Source: Muribaculaceae bacterium (GTDB taxonomy: Bacteria; Bacteroidota; Bacteroidia; Bacteroidales; Muribaculaceae). From it: DNA of 64,000 bases. The stretch is taken from the NCBI GenBank assembly GCA_017557665.1, contig JAFYYI010000092.1, forward strand, positions 1-64,000. The letters are read 5' to 3'. Both the position numbers and the translations under genes were made by a program. Shown one piece after another: positions 36,123-44,961 of this stretch. Below the pieces are notes generated by a model. It saw only the letters and a program-made list of their open reading frames with translations, ran no database searches and was not told the origin of the DNA. Within the stretch, counting starts at the first letter, position 1. Each line of letters starts with the position of its first letter.

Positions 36123-36153
36123 CAAAGATACTCATTTTTTTGGTATAAACAAA
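36123..36153 (-). promoter_or_regulatory. Promoter of the secreted protein at 35122
   Basis: On the minus strand, TTTG (36150-36153), 19 bases, TATCTTTG (36123-36130). The leader would be about 105 nt. Confidence 0.7.
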
Positions 36154-36341
36154 TAATATTGTTTTTTTAAAAAATTGTTTCTGCTGATTATTGTCATTGG
36201 GGCTTTTGAAATAATCGTGTGTTGACATGAAACCGATGTGTGATAAAGGCCAAAGTACTGTAATTATTGCAGTTATCTATATAATAGATAAAAAGTTAAT
36301 AAAAAGTGTTGTGAAAAGGCCTGAAATAGGGGAATTTTTGC

Positions 36342-36349
36342 TATATTTG
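36342..36349 (+). promoter_or_regulatory. -7 element at the head of the lysine fermentation cluster
   Basis: TATATTTG lies 46 bases before the first gene of the cluster. No good -33 TTTG at the usual distance is seen, which may mean activator dependence. The rest of the 36010-36394 gap is AT-rich and holds only this and the divergent promoter. Confidence 0.5.
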
Positions 36350-36394
36350 CAGCCTATTATGACATAAACCAATATATTCCAAAACATAAACATT

Positions 36395-37045
36395 ATGAAC
36401 AAACAAATCACATTGGAACAAGCCGTTGAAAAAGTACAGGACGGCATGACTATTATGTTTGGCGGTTTCTTGGGTAATGGCAGTGCCACCCAGATTATTG
36501 ACGCCATTGTAGAAAAGGGTGTAAAAGACTTGACCATCATCGCTAACGACACCGCCTATGACGAGGTGGCTCACGGTAAGCTGGTCTCCAATCACCAGGT
36601 TAAGAAGGCTATTGTCTCCCACACGGGAACCAACAAGCAGACCGCATTGCAGAAGAATGAGGGCACCCTCATCGTCGAGTACGTACCCCAGGGCACCCTG
36701 GCAGAGCGTATCCGTGCGGCAGGTGCTGGCCTCGGTGGCGTGCTGACCCCCACTGGTCTGGGCACCATCATGGCCGACGGCAAGGACATCGTTACTGTTG
36801 ACGGCAAGGACTATCTGTTGGAGAAGCCCCTGCGCGCTGACATCGCCTTCCTGCGTGCCAATATCGTTGACGAGTTCGGCAATATGGTATTCCTGGGCAC
36901 CACTAACAACTTCAACCCGTTGATGGCCACCGCTGCCGACTATGTCGTTGTCGAGGCCGAGAAACTGGTTCCCGTTGGTGAAATCGCACCCGAGCACGTC
37001 CATGCTTCCGGTATCTATGTTGACGGCATCTACGTGGAGAAATAA
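36395..37045 (+). CDS. atoD: Acyl-CoA:acetoacetate CoA-transferase, subunit A
   Basis: The 216-residue first subunit of a class I CoA-transferase begins ITLEQAVEKVQDGMTIMFGGF with the nucleotide-like CoA-binding loop (GGFLGNGSA) and contains GGVLTPTGLGT. In lysine fermentation this enzyme moves CoA from butyryl-CoA to the acetoacetate made by Kce. The catalytic-subunit gene (subunit B) is not next to it but lies 8.8 kb downstream at 45888, past the kam genes. It is the first gene of the cluster. The precise donor and acceptor acids are inferred from context. Confidence 0.88.
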   Translation: MNKQITLEQAVEKVQDGMTIMFGGFLGNGSATQIIDAIVEKGVKDLTIIANDTAYDEVAHGKLVSNHQVKKAIVSHTGTNKQTALQKNEGTLIVEYVPQGTLAERIRAAGAGLGGVLTPTGLGTIMADGKDIVTVDGKDYLLEKPLRADIAFLRANIVDEFGNMVFLGTTNNFNPLMATAADYVVVEAEKLVPVGEIAPEHVHASGIYVDGIYVEK

Positions 37046-37048
37046 TAA

Positions 37049-37098
37049 CTGGGGACTAGAAACTAAGGACTAGGGACTAAAAACTAGAAACTGAAGAA
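37049..37098 (+). repeat. Tract of GGACTAGAAACTAA repeats
   Basis: The spacer between the CoA-transferase and kal genes is almost wholly made of variants of GGACTAGAAACTAA (four to five copies). The same motif recurs at 20838, 37526, 48216 and 50356. Confidence 0.75.
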
Positions 37099-37488
37099 AT
37101 GGAATACAAGACAATGATCAGATTGCGCATGAGCGCAAAGGATGCACACTACGGTGGCAATCTGGTTGACGGAGCCCACATGGTACACCTGTTTGGCGAC
37201 GTGGCAACCGAGTTATTGATTATGCGTGATGGTGACGAAGGCCTCTTCTGTGCCTACGACAATATCGAGTTCCTGGCTCCCGTCTATGCCGGTGACTTCA
37301 TCGAGGCCGAGGGTTGGATTGACCGCGAGGGCAATACCTCACGTCACATGATTTTTGAGGCCCGCAAGGTGGCCAAGGCCCGCCCCGACATTTCGGACTC
37401 GGCAGCCGACATCCTTGAAGAGCCCATCATCGTTTGCCGTGCTTCAGGCACCTGCGTGACTCCCAAGGACTGCCAGCGCAAGAAATAA
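37099..37488 (+). CDS. kal: 3-aminobutyryl-CoA ammonia-lyase
   Basis: The 129-residue hotdog-fold protein removes ammonia from L-3-aminobutyryl-CoA to give crotonyl-CoA, which then enters the butyryl-CoA branch. The start [20 protein letters not shown] and [20 protein letters not shown] are typical of Kal, and the length matches the family. Its place directly before kce, kdd and kamA, as in other lysine fermenters, makes the assignment firm. A compact hairpin follows the stop codon. Confidence 0.93.
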   Translation: MEYKTMIRLRMSAKDAHYGGNLVDGAHMVHLFGDVATELLIMRDGDEGLFCAYDNIEFLAPVYAGDFIEAEGWIDREGNTSRHMIFEARKVAKARPDISDSAADILEEPIIVCRASGTCVTPKDCQRKK

Positions 37489-37499
37489 CGGTTTCCTGT

Positions 37500-37518
37500 G
37501 CCACGGCTTTGCCGTGGC
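37500..37518 (+). terminator. Hairpin after kal (partial terminator or mRNA processing site)
   Basis: GCCACGGC-TTT-GCCGTGGC forms a perfect 8-bp stem with a 3-base loop. It has no T tract, so transcription probably continues and the hairpin may protect the upstream mRNA. Confidence 0.55.
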
Positions 37519-37525
37519 CAATAAT

Positions 37526-37560
37526 AACTAAGGACTTAAAACAAAGGACTAGAAACTAGA
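37526..37560 (+). repeat. Tract of ACTAAGGACTTAAAAC-type repeats
   Basis: The spacer directly before kce consists of ACTAAGGACT and AGGACTAGAAACTAG units, the same family as at 37049. Confidence 0.65.
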
Positions 37561-38394
37561 ATGGATAAACTGATTATCACTGCCGCCATCTGCGGCGCCG
37601 AGGTTACCAAGGAGCAGAACCCTAACGTACCCTATACCGTGGAAGAAATCGTTCGCGAAGCCAAGTCGGCTGTTGATGCCGGTGCAGCTATCGTGCACTT
37701 GCATGTGCGCTGGGACGACGGCACTCCCACTCAGGACCGTGCCCGTTTCCAGGAATGTGAGGAGGCCATCCTCAAGGTGTGCCCCAATGTCATCCTGATT
37801 CCGTCGACTGGCGGTGCCGTGGGTATGACCCCCGACGAGCGTCTGCAGTCCACCGACACGACTCCGCTGCCCGAGATGGCAACGCTCGACTGCGGTACCT
37901 GCAATTTCGGCGACGAGATCTTTGACAACACGATGCCCACGATGCGTGCCTTTGGCAAGCGAATGATAGAACGCGGCATCAAGCCCGAATATGAGTGCTT
38001 CGAGATGGGTCACCTCGACACCATCCTCAACATGGCCCGCAAGGGTGAAGTGCCCGGAGCTCCCATGCAGTTCAACTTCGTGCTCGGCGTCCCCGGCTGC
38101 ACTCCTGCCACTGTCGCCAACCTGTGCTGGCTCGTGAACGGCATTCCCGCCGGTTCCACTTGGACCGTGACGGGCGTTGGCCGTCATGCCTTCCCGATGG
38201 CAGCTGCCGCTATCGCCATGGGCGGTAACGTGCGTGTGGGCTTTGAGGACAACCTCTATCTCTCGAAGGGCGTGCTTGCCAAGAGTAACGGCGAACTCGT
38301 CGAGAAGGTGGTTCGCATCGCCAAGGAACTTGGCCGTCCCATCGCCACCAGCGACGAGGCCCGCGAAATCCTGGGTCTCCCCAAGAGGAACTAA
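37561..38394 (+). CDS. kce: 3-keto-5-aminohexanoate cleavage enzyme
   Basis: The 277-residue TIM-barrel enzyme condenses 3-keto-5-aminohexanoate with acetyl-CoA and splits it to acetoacetate and L-3-aminobutyryl-CoA. The zinc ligands are seen as His46 and His48 in IVHLHVR; the third, a glutamate late in the chain, is expected in VGFEDNLY. The start DKLIITAAICGAEVTKEQNP is the BKACE family signature. The neighbours kal, kdd and kamA fix the substrate, since other BKACE members act on different beta-keto acids. Confidence 0.94.
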   Translation: MDKLIITAAICGAEVTKEQNPNVPYTVEEIVREAKSAVDAGAAIVHLHVRWDDGTPTQDRARFQECEEAILKVCPNVILIPSTGGAVGMTPDERLQSTDTTPLPEMATLDCGTCNFGDEIFDNTMPTMRAFGKRMIERGIKPEYECFEMGHLDTILNMARKGEVPGAPMQFNFVLGVPGCTPATVANLCWLVNGIPAGSTWTVTGVGRHAFPMAAAAIAMGGNVRVGFEDNLYLSKGVLAKSNGELVEKVVRIAKELGRPIATSDEAREILGLPKRN

Positions 38395-38404
38395 TTCCCA
38401 TCAA

Positions 38405-38460
38405 CACTAAAGACTTTAATGACCCTAAAAACCTTAAGGGCCTTAAAGACCGTAACAACT
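38405..38460 (+). repeat. AATGACCCTAAAAACC-type repeat tract
   Basis: The spacer after kce repeats TTTAATGACCCTAAAAACC / TTAAGGGCCTTAAAGACC. It is closely related to the sequence that encodes the end of the RND pump at 17291. Confidence 0.65.
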
Positions 38461-38517
38461 GTATCGCTAACAATTAAATAACAATAATCGTTTAACACTT
38501 TAAAAACAACGAACAAA

Positions 38518-39591
38518 ATGCAGAAACACGGAAACAGATTCGGTACGCACCGAGTAATCGAGCCCAAGGGCATTCTTCCTCAGCCCGCCAACAAGTTGGA
38601 CAACAACATGGACGAGATCTACGACAATGAGATCCTCATCGACGTTCAGACCCTGAATATCGACTCCGCTTCATTCACCGACATCCACAACTATGCTAAG
38701 CAGCAGGCCAAGGATCCCAACAACGAGGCCGAGGTGATGGAGGAGATCAAGAAGGAGATGCTCCTCAATGTTGAGCTGCAGGGCAAGCACCGCAACCGTC
38801 GCACCGGTTCGGGTGGTATGCTCCTGGGTAAGGTAGAGAAGATCGGTGATGCCCTCAAGGGCAAGATCGACCTCAAGGAGGGCGACCGCATCGCTACCCT
38901 CGTATCGCTGTCACTGACTCCGCTGCGCATCGACGAGATCCTCGAGATCCGCGCCGACGTGGACCAGGTGGACATCAAGGGTAAGGCTATCCTGTTTGAG
39001 AGCGGCATTTATGCCAAGATTCCCGATGACATGCCCGAGAAGCTCGCGCTGAGCGCACTCGACGTTGCCGGTGCTCCCGCTCAGACCGCCAAGCTGTGCC
39101 AGTATGGCCAGAATGTTGTGATCCTGGGTGCAGGTGGCAAGAGCGGTATGCTCTGCTGCTACGAGGCCAAGAAACGCGTAGGCGTTACCGGTAAGGTAAT
39201 CGGTCTCGCTAACAGCCCCAAGTCAACCCAGCGCATCAAGGACCTCGGCTTCTGTGACGTGGTCGAGAGCGTTGCCGGTATGACTCCCGTTGAGGTTTAC
39301 GAGCTGGTTTACAAGCTGACCGACGGCAAGATGGCCGACACCACCATCAACTGCGTGAACGTGCCTGATTGCGAGATGACGGCAGTGCTGTGCACCAAGG
39401 ATGACGGTGTGGTTTACTTCTTCTCGATGGCCACCAGCTTCACCAAGGCTGCCCTGGGTGCCGAGGGTATCGGTGCTGATGTGAACATGATCATCGGTAA
39501 CGGCTACACCAAGGGCCATGCCGACTTCACCCTGCAGGAACTGCGCGAATGCCCCGAGCTGCGCAAGATCTTTGAGGAACTGTACGCTTAA
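38518..39591 (+). CDS. kdd: L-erythro-3,5-diaminohexanoate dehydrogenase
   Basis: The 357-residue enzyme oxidises 3,5-diaminohexanoate to 3-keto-5-aminohexanoate with NAD(P), releasing ammonia. The start GNRFGTHRVIEPKGILPQPA and the block IDVQTLNIDSASFTDI are family hallmarks. A Rossmann loop is seen in VVILGAGGKSGMLCCYEAKK (about residues 200-219), and LDVAGAPAQTAKL precedes it. It lies between kce and kamA, 21 bases from kamA. Confidence 0.94.
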   Translation: MQKHGNRFGTHRVIEPKGILPQPANKLDNNMDEIYDNEILIDVQTLNIDSASFTDIHNYAKQQAKDPNNEAEVMEEIKKEMLLNVELQGKHRNRRTGSGGMLLGKVEKIGDALKGKIDLKEGDRIATLVSLSLTPLRIDEILEIRADVDQVDIKGKAILFESGIYAKIPDDMPEKLALSALDVAGAPAQTAKLCQYGQNVVILGAGGKSGMLCCYEAKKRVGVTGKVIGLANSPKSTQRIKDLGFCDVVESVAGMTPVEVYELVYKLTDGKMADTTINCVNVPDCEMTAVLCTKDDGVVYFFSMATSFTKAALGAEGIGADVNMIIGNGYTKGHADFTLQELRECPELRKIFEELYA

Positions 39592-39612
39592 TTCATTCCA
39601 TCGTCAAACCTT

Positions 39613-40896
39613 ATGGTAGAATCAAGAAGAAAACAACTGTTTCCCGACGTTACCGACGAGCAGTGGAACGACTGGAAATGGCAAGTGAAAAACCGCATCG
39701 AGACGCTTGAGCAGCTCAAGAAGTACGTGAACCTGACCGCTGAGGAGGAAGAGGGTGTCAAGCAGACCCTCAAGACCCTGCGCATGGCCATCACGCCCTA
39801 CTACCTGAGCCTGATCAATCCCGATGACCCGCACGATCCCATCCGTCGCCAGTGCATCCCCACGGGACTGGAGACCCATCAGGCCGCTGCCGACCTGCTC
39901 GACCCGCTGCACGAGGATGAGGACTCACCCACGCCCGGCTTGACCCACCGTTATCCCGACCGCGTGCTGTTCCTCATCACCGACATGTGCTCGATGTACT
40001 GCCGTCACTGCACCCGTCGCCGCTTTGCCGGTCAGACCGACAACGAGTGTGGTATCGACCGCATTGAGAAGGCGCTGGAATATATCCGCAACACGCCCAC
40101 CGTTCGCGACGTCCTCCTCTCGGGTGGCGACGCTCTGATGGTGAGCGACAAGCGACTGGAGTACATCATCTCGGAACTGAGGAAGATTCCTCATGTGGAA
40201 ATCGTCCGCCTGGGCACCCGCGTTCCCGTGGTTTGTCCGCAGCGCATCACGCCCGAGTTGTGTGACATGTTGAAGAAGTATCATCCCATCTGGATCAATA
40301 CCCACTTCAACCATCCCAACGAGGTGACGGCAGAGTCGAGCCGTGCTTGCGAGATGCTGGCCAACGCCGGTATCCCCCTGGGCAACCAGAGCGTGCTGTT
40401 GCGTGGCGTGAACGACTGTGTCCACGTGATGAAGAAGCTCGTGCATGAGATTGTCAAGATTCGTGTACGTCCTTACTACATCTATCAGTGCGACCTGTCG
40501 ATGGGTCTGGAGCACTTCCGCACCCCCGTCAGCAAGGGTATCGAGATCATCGAGGGCCTGCGTGGTCACACCAGCGGCTACTGCGTGCCCACCTTCGTGG
40601 TGGACGCTCCCGGTGGCGGCGGCAAGACGCCCGTGATGCCCCAGTACATCATCTCTCAAGCTCCTGGTCGCGTGGTATTGCGCAACTTCGAGGGTGTCAT
40701 CACCACCTACACCGAGCCCACCGATTACCACAGCGAGTGCAACTGCCCCGAGTGCCAGGCTGCACGCGCCAAGGAGCAGGTAGCTGCCGACAAGGCTGTC
40801 GATGGTGTCATCTCGCTGCTTGAAGGCGAGCGCATGAACATTGAGCCCAAGGCGTTGAAGCGTCATGAGCGCAATGAGGGACACAACAAGAATTAA
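39613..40896 (+). CDS. kamA: L-lysine 2,3-aminomutase
   Basis: The 427-residue radical SAM and PLP enzyme interconverts L-lysine and L-beta-lysine, the first step of the pathway. The cluster motif is CSMYCRHC (Cys126, Cys130, Cys133), the PLP lysine is Lys338 in DAPGGGGKTP, and the C-terminal CNCPECQ fits the zinc site that holds the dimer together. Full length matches clostridial KamA rather than the shorter EpmB-type proteins, and the context confirms the catabolic role. It follows kdd and is directly followed by the predicted reactivase genes. Confidence 0.96.
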   Translation: MVESRRKQLFPDVTDEQWNDWKWQVKNRIETLEQLKKYVNLTAEEEEGVKQTLKTLRMAITPYYLSLINPDDPHDPIRRQCIPTGLETHQAAADLLDPLHEDEDSPTPGLTHRYPDRVLFLITDMCSMYCRHCTRRRFAGQTDNECGIDRIEKALEYIRNTPTVRDVLLSGGDALMVSDKRLEYIISELRKIPHVEIVRLGTRVPVVCPQRITPELCDMLKKYHPIWINTHFNHPNEVTAESSRACEMLANAGIPLGNQSVLLRGVNDCVHVMKKLVHEIVKIRVRPYYIYQCDLSMGLEHFRTPVSKGIEIIEGLRGHTSGYCVPTFVVDAPGGGGKTPVMPQYIISQAPGRVVLRNFEGVITTYTEPTDYHSECNCPECQAARAKEQVAADKAVDGVISLLEGERMNIEPKALKRHERNEGHNKN

Positions 40897-40929
40897 TTGA
40901 GACTGCTTCCGTTGGGCTGTGAAGGCGCC

Positions 40930-41988
40930 ATGAGCGTCTTCACAGCTGCCAGCGGAAATCATTGCGTTCAAGCAGTGCCCTTCATCAATGACATATTGCG
41001 TTACGACAGCCTGTCTATCGTGGGGCTGGAGAAGAACACAGGCAAGACAGAATGCCTGAAGTATGTCCTCAACCGACTCCCCGTGGACACGAAACGCGTG
41101 GCCGTTACCTCAATCGGCATTGATGGAGAAACGGTGGATCAAGTGACCCGCACCCAAAAGCCCGAAATCGTCCTGCGTGAAGGAATGTATTTCGGCACCA
41201 GCGAGGCCCACTACCGCCAGCGAAGGCTGGTCTCGGAACTTATCGACGTGAGCGACGAGAGCACATCGCTGGGCAGGGTGGTGACCGCCAGGGCGCTGAC
41301 AGGTGGCAAAATCCTGCTTTCAGGACCCTCGTCGGCCAGCAGCCTCAAGCGCTGGATGGGTGAGATGCATCACCGCTTCGACATGGACCTGGTGGTTATC
41401 GACGGAGCCTTGTCACGCATGAGTTCGGCATCACCTGCCGTGAGCCAGTCGATGATTCTGGCAACAGGAGCAGCCTACTCGGCCAACATCAACACCCTGG
41501 TGACCAAAACCGCCCATGTCGTGGATCTTGTGGATCTCGACTTGACCACCGAACGCAATATTGAGCTGCTGATGCCGCTGGAAAAGGGACTCTGGTTCAT
41601 CGGCAAGGATGGCAGCCTTAACAGCTTGGACACGATGACCTCCCTGTCGAGGGATATCCACTTCGAGGGCATGGACGACTGTGAGACGCTTTATGTGGCT
41701 GGAGCCCTGGTGGATGGTTTCCTTGAGAAAGTGAGGCAGAACAAGCATCTCCGGCAGACGGAACTTGTGGTGAGGGATTTCACCAAGGTTTTTGTCACAC
41801 CGCAGCAGTTTAGGCTGTTTATTAAGGCCGGCGGACGCATGCGGGTGCTGCAGAAGAGCAAACTCATCGCCGTCACTGTCAATCCCACGTCACCCAGTGG
41901 CTATGTCCTTGACTCGGACACCCTGTGTGGCAGACTGAGCGAAGCCATCGGGCTTCCGGTTTATGACCTGATAAAGAACAAACAATAA
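40930..41988 (+). CDS. KamB-like protein, predicted lysine 5,6-aminomutase reactivation subunit
   Basis: The 352-residue product has a P-loop-like segment, SIVGLEKNTGKTE, near its start, and later DLVVIDGALSRMSS, which could act as a Walker B strand. The protein occurs between kamA and kamD in lysine-fermenting bacteria together with the MutS-like gene, and I recall the pair being annotated as aminomutase reactivation proteins. By analogy with other B12 enzymes they would exchange damaged cobalamin using ATP. The frame also opens from TTG at 40897, touching the kamA stop; the ATG at 40930 is the likelier start. The role is an inference from position. Confidence 0.75.
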   Translation: MSVFTAASGNHCVQAVPFINDILRYDSLSIVGLEKNTGKTECLKYVLNRLPVDTKRVAVTSIGIDGETVDQVTRTQKPEIVLREGMYFGTSEAHYRQRRLVSELIDVSDESTSLGRVVTARALTGGKILLSGPSSASSLKRWMGEMHHRFDMDLVVIDGALSRMSSASPAVSQSMILATGAAYSANINTLVTKTAHVVDLVDLDLTTERNIELLMPLEKGLWFIGKDGSLNSLDTMTSLSRDIHFEGMDDCETLYVAGALVDGFLEKVRQNKHLRQTELVVRDFTKVFVTPQQFRLFIKAGGRMRVLQKSKLIAVTVNPTSPSGYVLDSDTLCGRLSEAIGLPVYDLIKNKQ

Positions 41989-41990
41989 TA

Positions 41991-43343
41991 GTGCAACTGA
42001 GGAATGTCATAGAATCGCCTTGCGGCATCCGCTATATGGTGGATCAGCTGGAACTGCAGTCGGGCTTTGCCCGCCGCAGCCTTCTGCACTCGCCCTTGAT
42101 GACGAGTGGCGAGGACATAGCCGCGACCTATGCCGTCCTGGGCCGTTTTGCTGAGTTTGTCAATCGGGTGGAACCTCTCTTCATCAATACCTTGAACCAC
42201 AAGTTGTGCGGGCTGAAGGACATACGCACAACCATCAAGAACCTGCACGGCAGTTCGGTGCTCGACGACATCGAGCTCTTTGAGGTCAAGCATCTCGCTC
42301 TCCTGGCAACCGACGTGAACAAGTTGCTGGCAGAGCATGACATGGCCGATGCAGTCAAGATTCCCTCGCTGGACGAAGTCATTGCAATCCTTGACCCCGA
42401 TGGGATGAAGATTGCTACATTTTATATATATGATTCCTACAGCGAGCAACTCAAGGACCTGCGCGTGAAGATGCGCCAGCACCCCGAGCAACAGGAAGAA
42501 CTCCTTTTGCAGGCCGGTGAATTGGAAGATGGCATCCGTGCAGACCTGAGTCGGCAGTTGCATCCGTTTGCTGCTGCCATTGAACAGGCACAGCTCGCCC
42601 TGGCACGCATCGACGTGAACCTGGCCAAGGCGATGCAGATGAGGCAGATGGGATTGACGTTCCCCGTGCTGTCCAATGATGGAACCACTCGCTATGAAGC
42701 GATGTTCCATCCCCAGGTAAAAGACGCGCTTGCTCAACGAGGCCGTGAATTCCAGCCAGTGGATATCGCCTTCGGTGAGCAGCCAACCCTCATCACAGGA
42801 GCCAACATGGGTGGCAAGACTGTGGTGCTTAAGACGTTGACCTTGTGTCAAATGCTCTTTCAGTTTGGTTTCGGCATTCCGGCGGCTTCGGCCCAAATTG
42901 CCGTGAAAGACGAAATACATTTCTGCATCGGTGACGAGCAGTCGGTCGAGAAGGGCCTGTCGTCATTTGCTGCCGAGATGCAAAACATCGATGCAGTCAT
43001 ACAGGCATCGCGTGAGAACAAGAGAATACTGGCGTTGATTGACGAGCCCGCCCGCACGACTAACCCGATGGAAGGTGCGGCACTGGTGACTGCCCTGCTG
43101 CAGGTGCTGGCCGACAAAGATATGAGCCTTGTCATGACGACGCATTACGATATAGAGTCTGGAAAAGCCCGATGCCTGAGGGTGAAAGGCTTTGAGAATG
43201 GCTCAATGGATTATCAGCTGGTCGAGGTCCAGGAAGGCGAGGTGCCCCACGAGGCATTGAACATCGCCCAGAGCTTGGGCATCGACAGCGAGTGGATAAT
43301 GACAGCGAGGAATCTGCTGGAGACCTCCGTTCATCAGGAATGA
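41991..43343 (+). CDS. MutS-related ATPase (KamC-like), predicted reactivation ATPase
   Basis: The 450-residue product has the MutS-type core and ATPase only: the lever/clamp-like helical region, then Walker A GANMGGKT and Walker B-like ALIDEPARTTNPMEGAA with the following TTHYD switch. It has no mismatch-recognition domain, so DNA repair is unlikely. The start is GTG, three bases after the preceding stop. Its fixed place in lysine clusters next to the B12 aminomutase genes suggests an ATP-driven partner of KamDE. Biochemical proof for this protein is not available to me. Confidence 0.8.
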   Translation: MQLRNVIESPCGIRYMVDQLELQSGFARRSLLHSPLMTSGEDIAATYAVLGRFAEFVNRVEPLFINTLNHKLCGLKDIRTTIKNLHGSSVLDDIELFEVKHLALLATDVNKLLAEHDMADAVKIPSLDEVIAILDPDGMKIATFYIYDSYSEQLKDLRVKMRQHPEQQEELLLQAGELEDGIRADLSRQLHPFAAAIEQAQLALARIDVNLAKAMQMRQMGLTFPVLSNDGTTRYEAMFHPQVKDALAQRGREFQPVDIAFGEQPTLITGANMGGKTVVLKTLTLCQMLFQFGFGIPAASAQIAVKDEIHFCIGDEQSVEKGLSSFAAEMQNIDAVIQASRENKRILALIDEPARTTNPMEGAALVTALLQVLADKDMSLVMTTHYDIESGKARCLRVKGFENGSMDYQLVEVQEGEVPHEALNIAQSLGIDSEWIMTARNLLETSVHQE

Positions 43344-43368
43344 CATCACACTATATACTATATACACT

Positions 43369-44925
43369 ATGCAAAAGAGCAAGTTAGGATTAGATTTCGA
43401 AAAAGTTGAGTATGCCAGAGGTCTTGCCAAAGGCATCGCCGAAGACGTGCAGTCCTTTGTGGAGCAATACACCACGGTTGCCGTTGAGCGCACCTTGTGC
43501 CGCTTGATGGGCATCGACGGTGTTGATGACAACGACGTGCCCCTGCCCAACGTGGTGGTGGAAGCCTTGAAAGACAAGGGTGTGTTGAACGAGGGTGCCT
43601 TGTTCTTCATTGCCAATGCCATGATTCAGACCGGCTTGAATCCCCAGCAGATTGCCGAGAAGGTAGCTAAGGACGAACTGGACATCACCAAGGTGGTCAC
43701 TCGTGACCCCAAGCAGATTGCCGATGCCCTGCAACCCGTCGTCGACGAGAGCATGGCACGCATCCGTGCCCGTCGCGCCCGCCGCGAACACTACCTCGAG
43801 ACCATTGGAGAGGGTCCCAAGCCTTACCTGTACATCATCGTGGCAACGGGTAACATCTATGAGGACGTGGTGCAGGCTCAGGCAGGTGCCCGTCAGGGTG
43901 CCGATGTCATCGCTGTGATCCGCACCACCGGCCAGAGCCTGTTGGACTATGTGCCCTATGGCGCTACTACCGAGGGCTTCGGCGGCACTTTCGCCACCCA
44001 GGAGAACTTCCGCATCATGCGCAAGGCGCTGGATGAGGTGGGTGAGGAACAGGGCCGTTACATCCGTCTGTGTAACTACTGTTCAGGTCTGTGTATGCCC
44101 GAGATTGCCATCATGGGTGCCTTCGAGGGTCTGGACGTGATGCTCAACGACGCGTTGTACGGTATCTTGTTCCGTGACATCAACATGCAGCGCACGCTCA
44201 TTGACCAGTACATGAGCCGCATCATCAACGGTTTTGCCGGCGTCATCATCAACACGGGTGAGGACAACTACCTGACCACGGCCGATGCTGTTGAGGCAGC
44301 TCACACGGTGCTCGCTTCAGACCTCATCAACGAGCAGCTCGCCCTCATGGCAGGTCTGCCCGAGGAACAGATGGGTTTGGGACACGCCTTTGAGATGGAT
44401 CCCATGCTTGAGAATGGCTTCCTGCTGGAGCTGGCTCAGGCACAGATGACCCGTGAAATCTTCCCCAAGGCCACGCTGAAGTATATGCCCCCGACGAAGT
44501 TCATGACGGGTAACATCTTCCGTGGCCACATCCAGGACGCCCTGTTCAACATGATCGGTATCTGGACCCACCAGGGTATCCAGCTGCTGGGTATGCCCAC
44601 CGAGGCTATCCACACGCCCTTCATGAGCGACCGTTATCTCTCCATCGAGAACGCCAAGTACATCTTCAACAACATGAAGAACATCGGCGAGGAAATGGAA
44701 TTTGTCAAGGGCGGTATCTGCCGCAATCGCGTCAAGGAAGTGCTGGGCAACACCATTAAGTTGCTTGAGGACATCACCAAGGAGGGCTTGTTCACCGCCC
44801 TGGAGAAGGGTATCTTCGGTGACGTGAAGCGTCCCAAGAATGGCGGCAAGGGCCTGGCCGGTGTTACCATGAAGGGTGAGAACTACTACAATCCGTTTGT
44901 GGAACTGATGAAGGGAAAGAGATAA
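43369..44925 (+). CDS. kamD: Lysine 5,6-aminomutase, alpha subunit
   Basis: The 518-residue catalytic subunit is a TIM barrel that holds PLP and the base-off face of adenosylcobalamin, moving the terminal amino group of beta-lysine to carbon 5. It begins KLGLDFEKVEYARGLAKGIA and contains LYIIVATGNIYEDVVQAQAG, GATTEGFGGTFATQENFRIM and LCNYCSGLCMPEIA, blocks conserved in KamD. It requires KamE for the PLP lysine and B12 histidine. It lies 36 bases before kamE. Confidence 0.95.
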   Translation: MQKSKLGLDFEKVEYARGLAKGIAEDVQSFVEQYTTVAVERTLCRLMGIDGVDDNDVPLPNVVVEALKDKGVLNEGALFFIANAMIQTGLNPQQIAEKVAKDELDITKVVTRDPKQIADALQPVVDESMARIRARRARREHYLETIGEGPKPYLYIIVATGNIYEDVVQAQAGARQGADVIAVIRTTGQSLLDYVPYGATTEGFGGTFATQENFRIMRKALDEVGEEQGRYIRLCNYCSGLCMPEIAIMGAFEGLDVMLNDALYGILFRDINMQRTLIDQYMSRIINGFAGVIINTGEDNYLTTADAVEAAHTVLASDLINEQLALMAGLPEEQMGLGHAFEMDPMLENGFLLELAQAQMTREIFPKATLKYMPPTKFMTGNIFRGHIQDALFNMIGIWTHQGIQLLGMPTEAIHTPFMSDRYLSIENAKYIFNNMKNIGEEMEFVKGGICRNRVKEVLGNTIKLLEDITKEGLFTALEKGIFGDVKRPKNGGKGLAGVTMKGENYYNPFVELMKGKR

Positions 44926-44961
44926 TAACAAGAGACATCACATTAAGGTTACGATACGACT

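Noticed and set aside
41991..43343. DNA mismatch repair protein MutS/MutS2
   Set aside because: Only the core and ATPase parts are present, without mismatch-recognition or Smr domains, and it sits inside the lysine operon.
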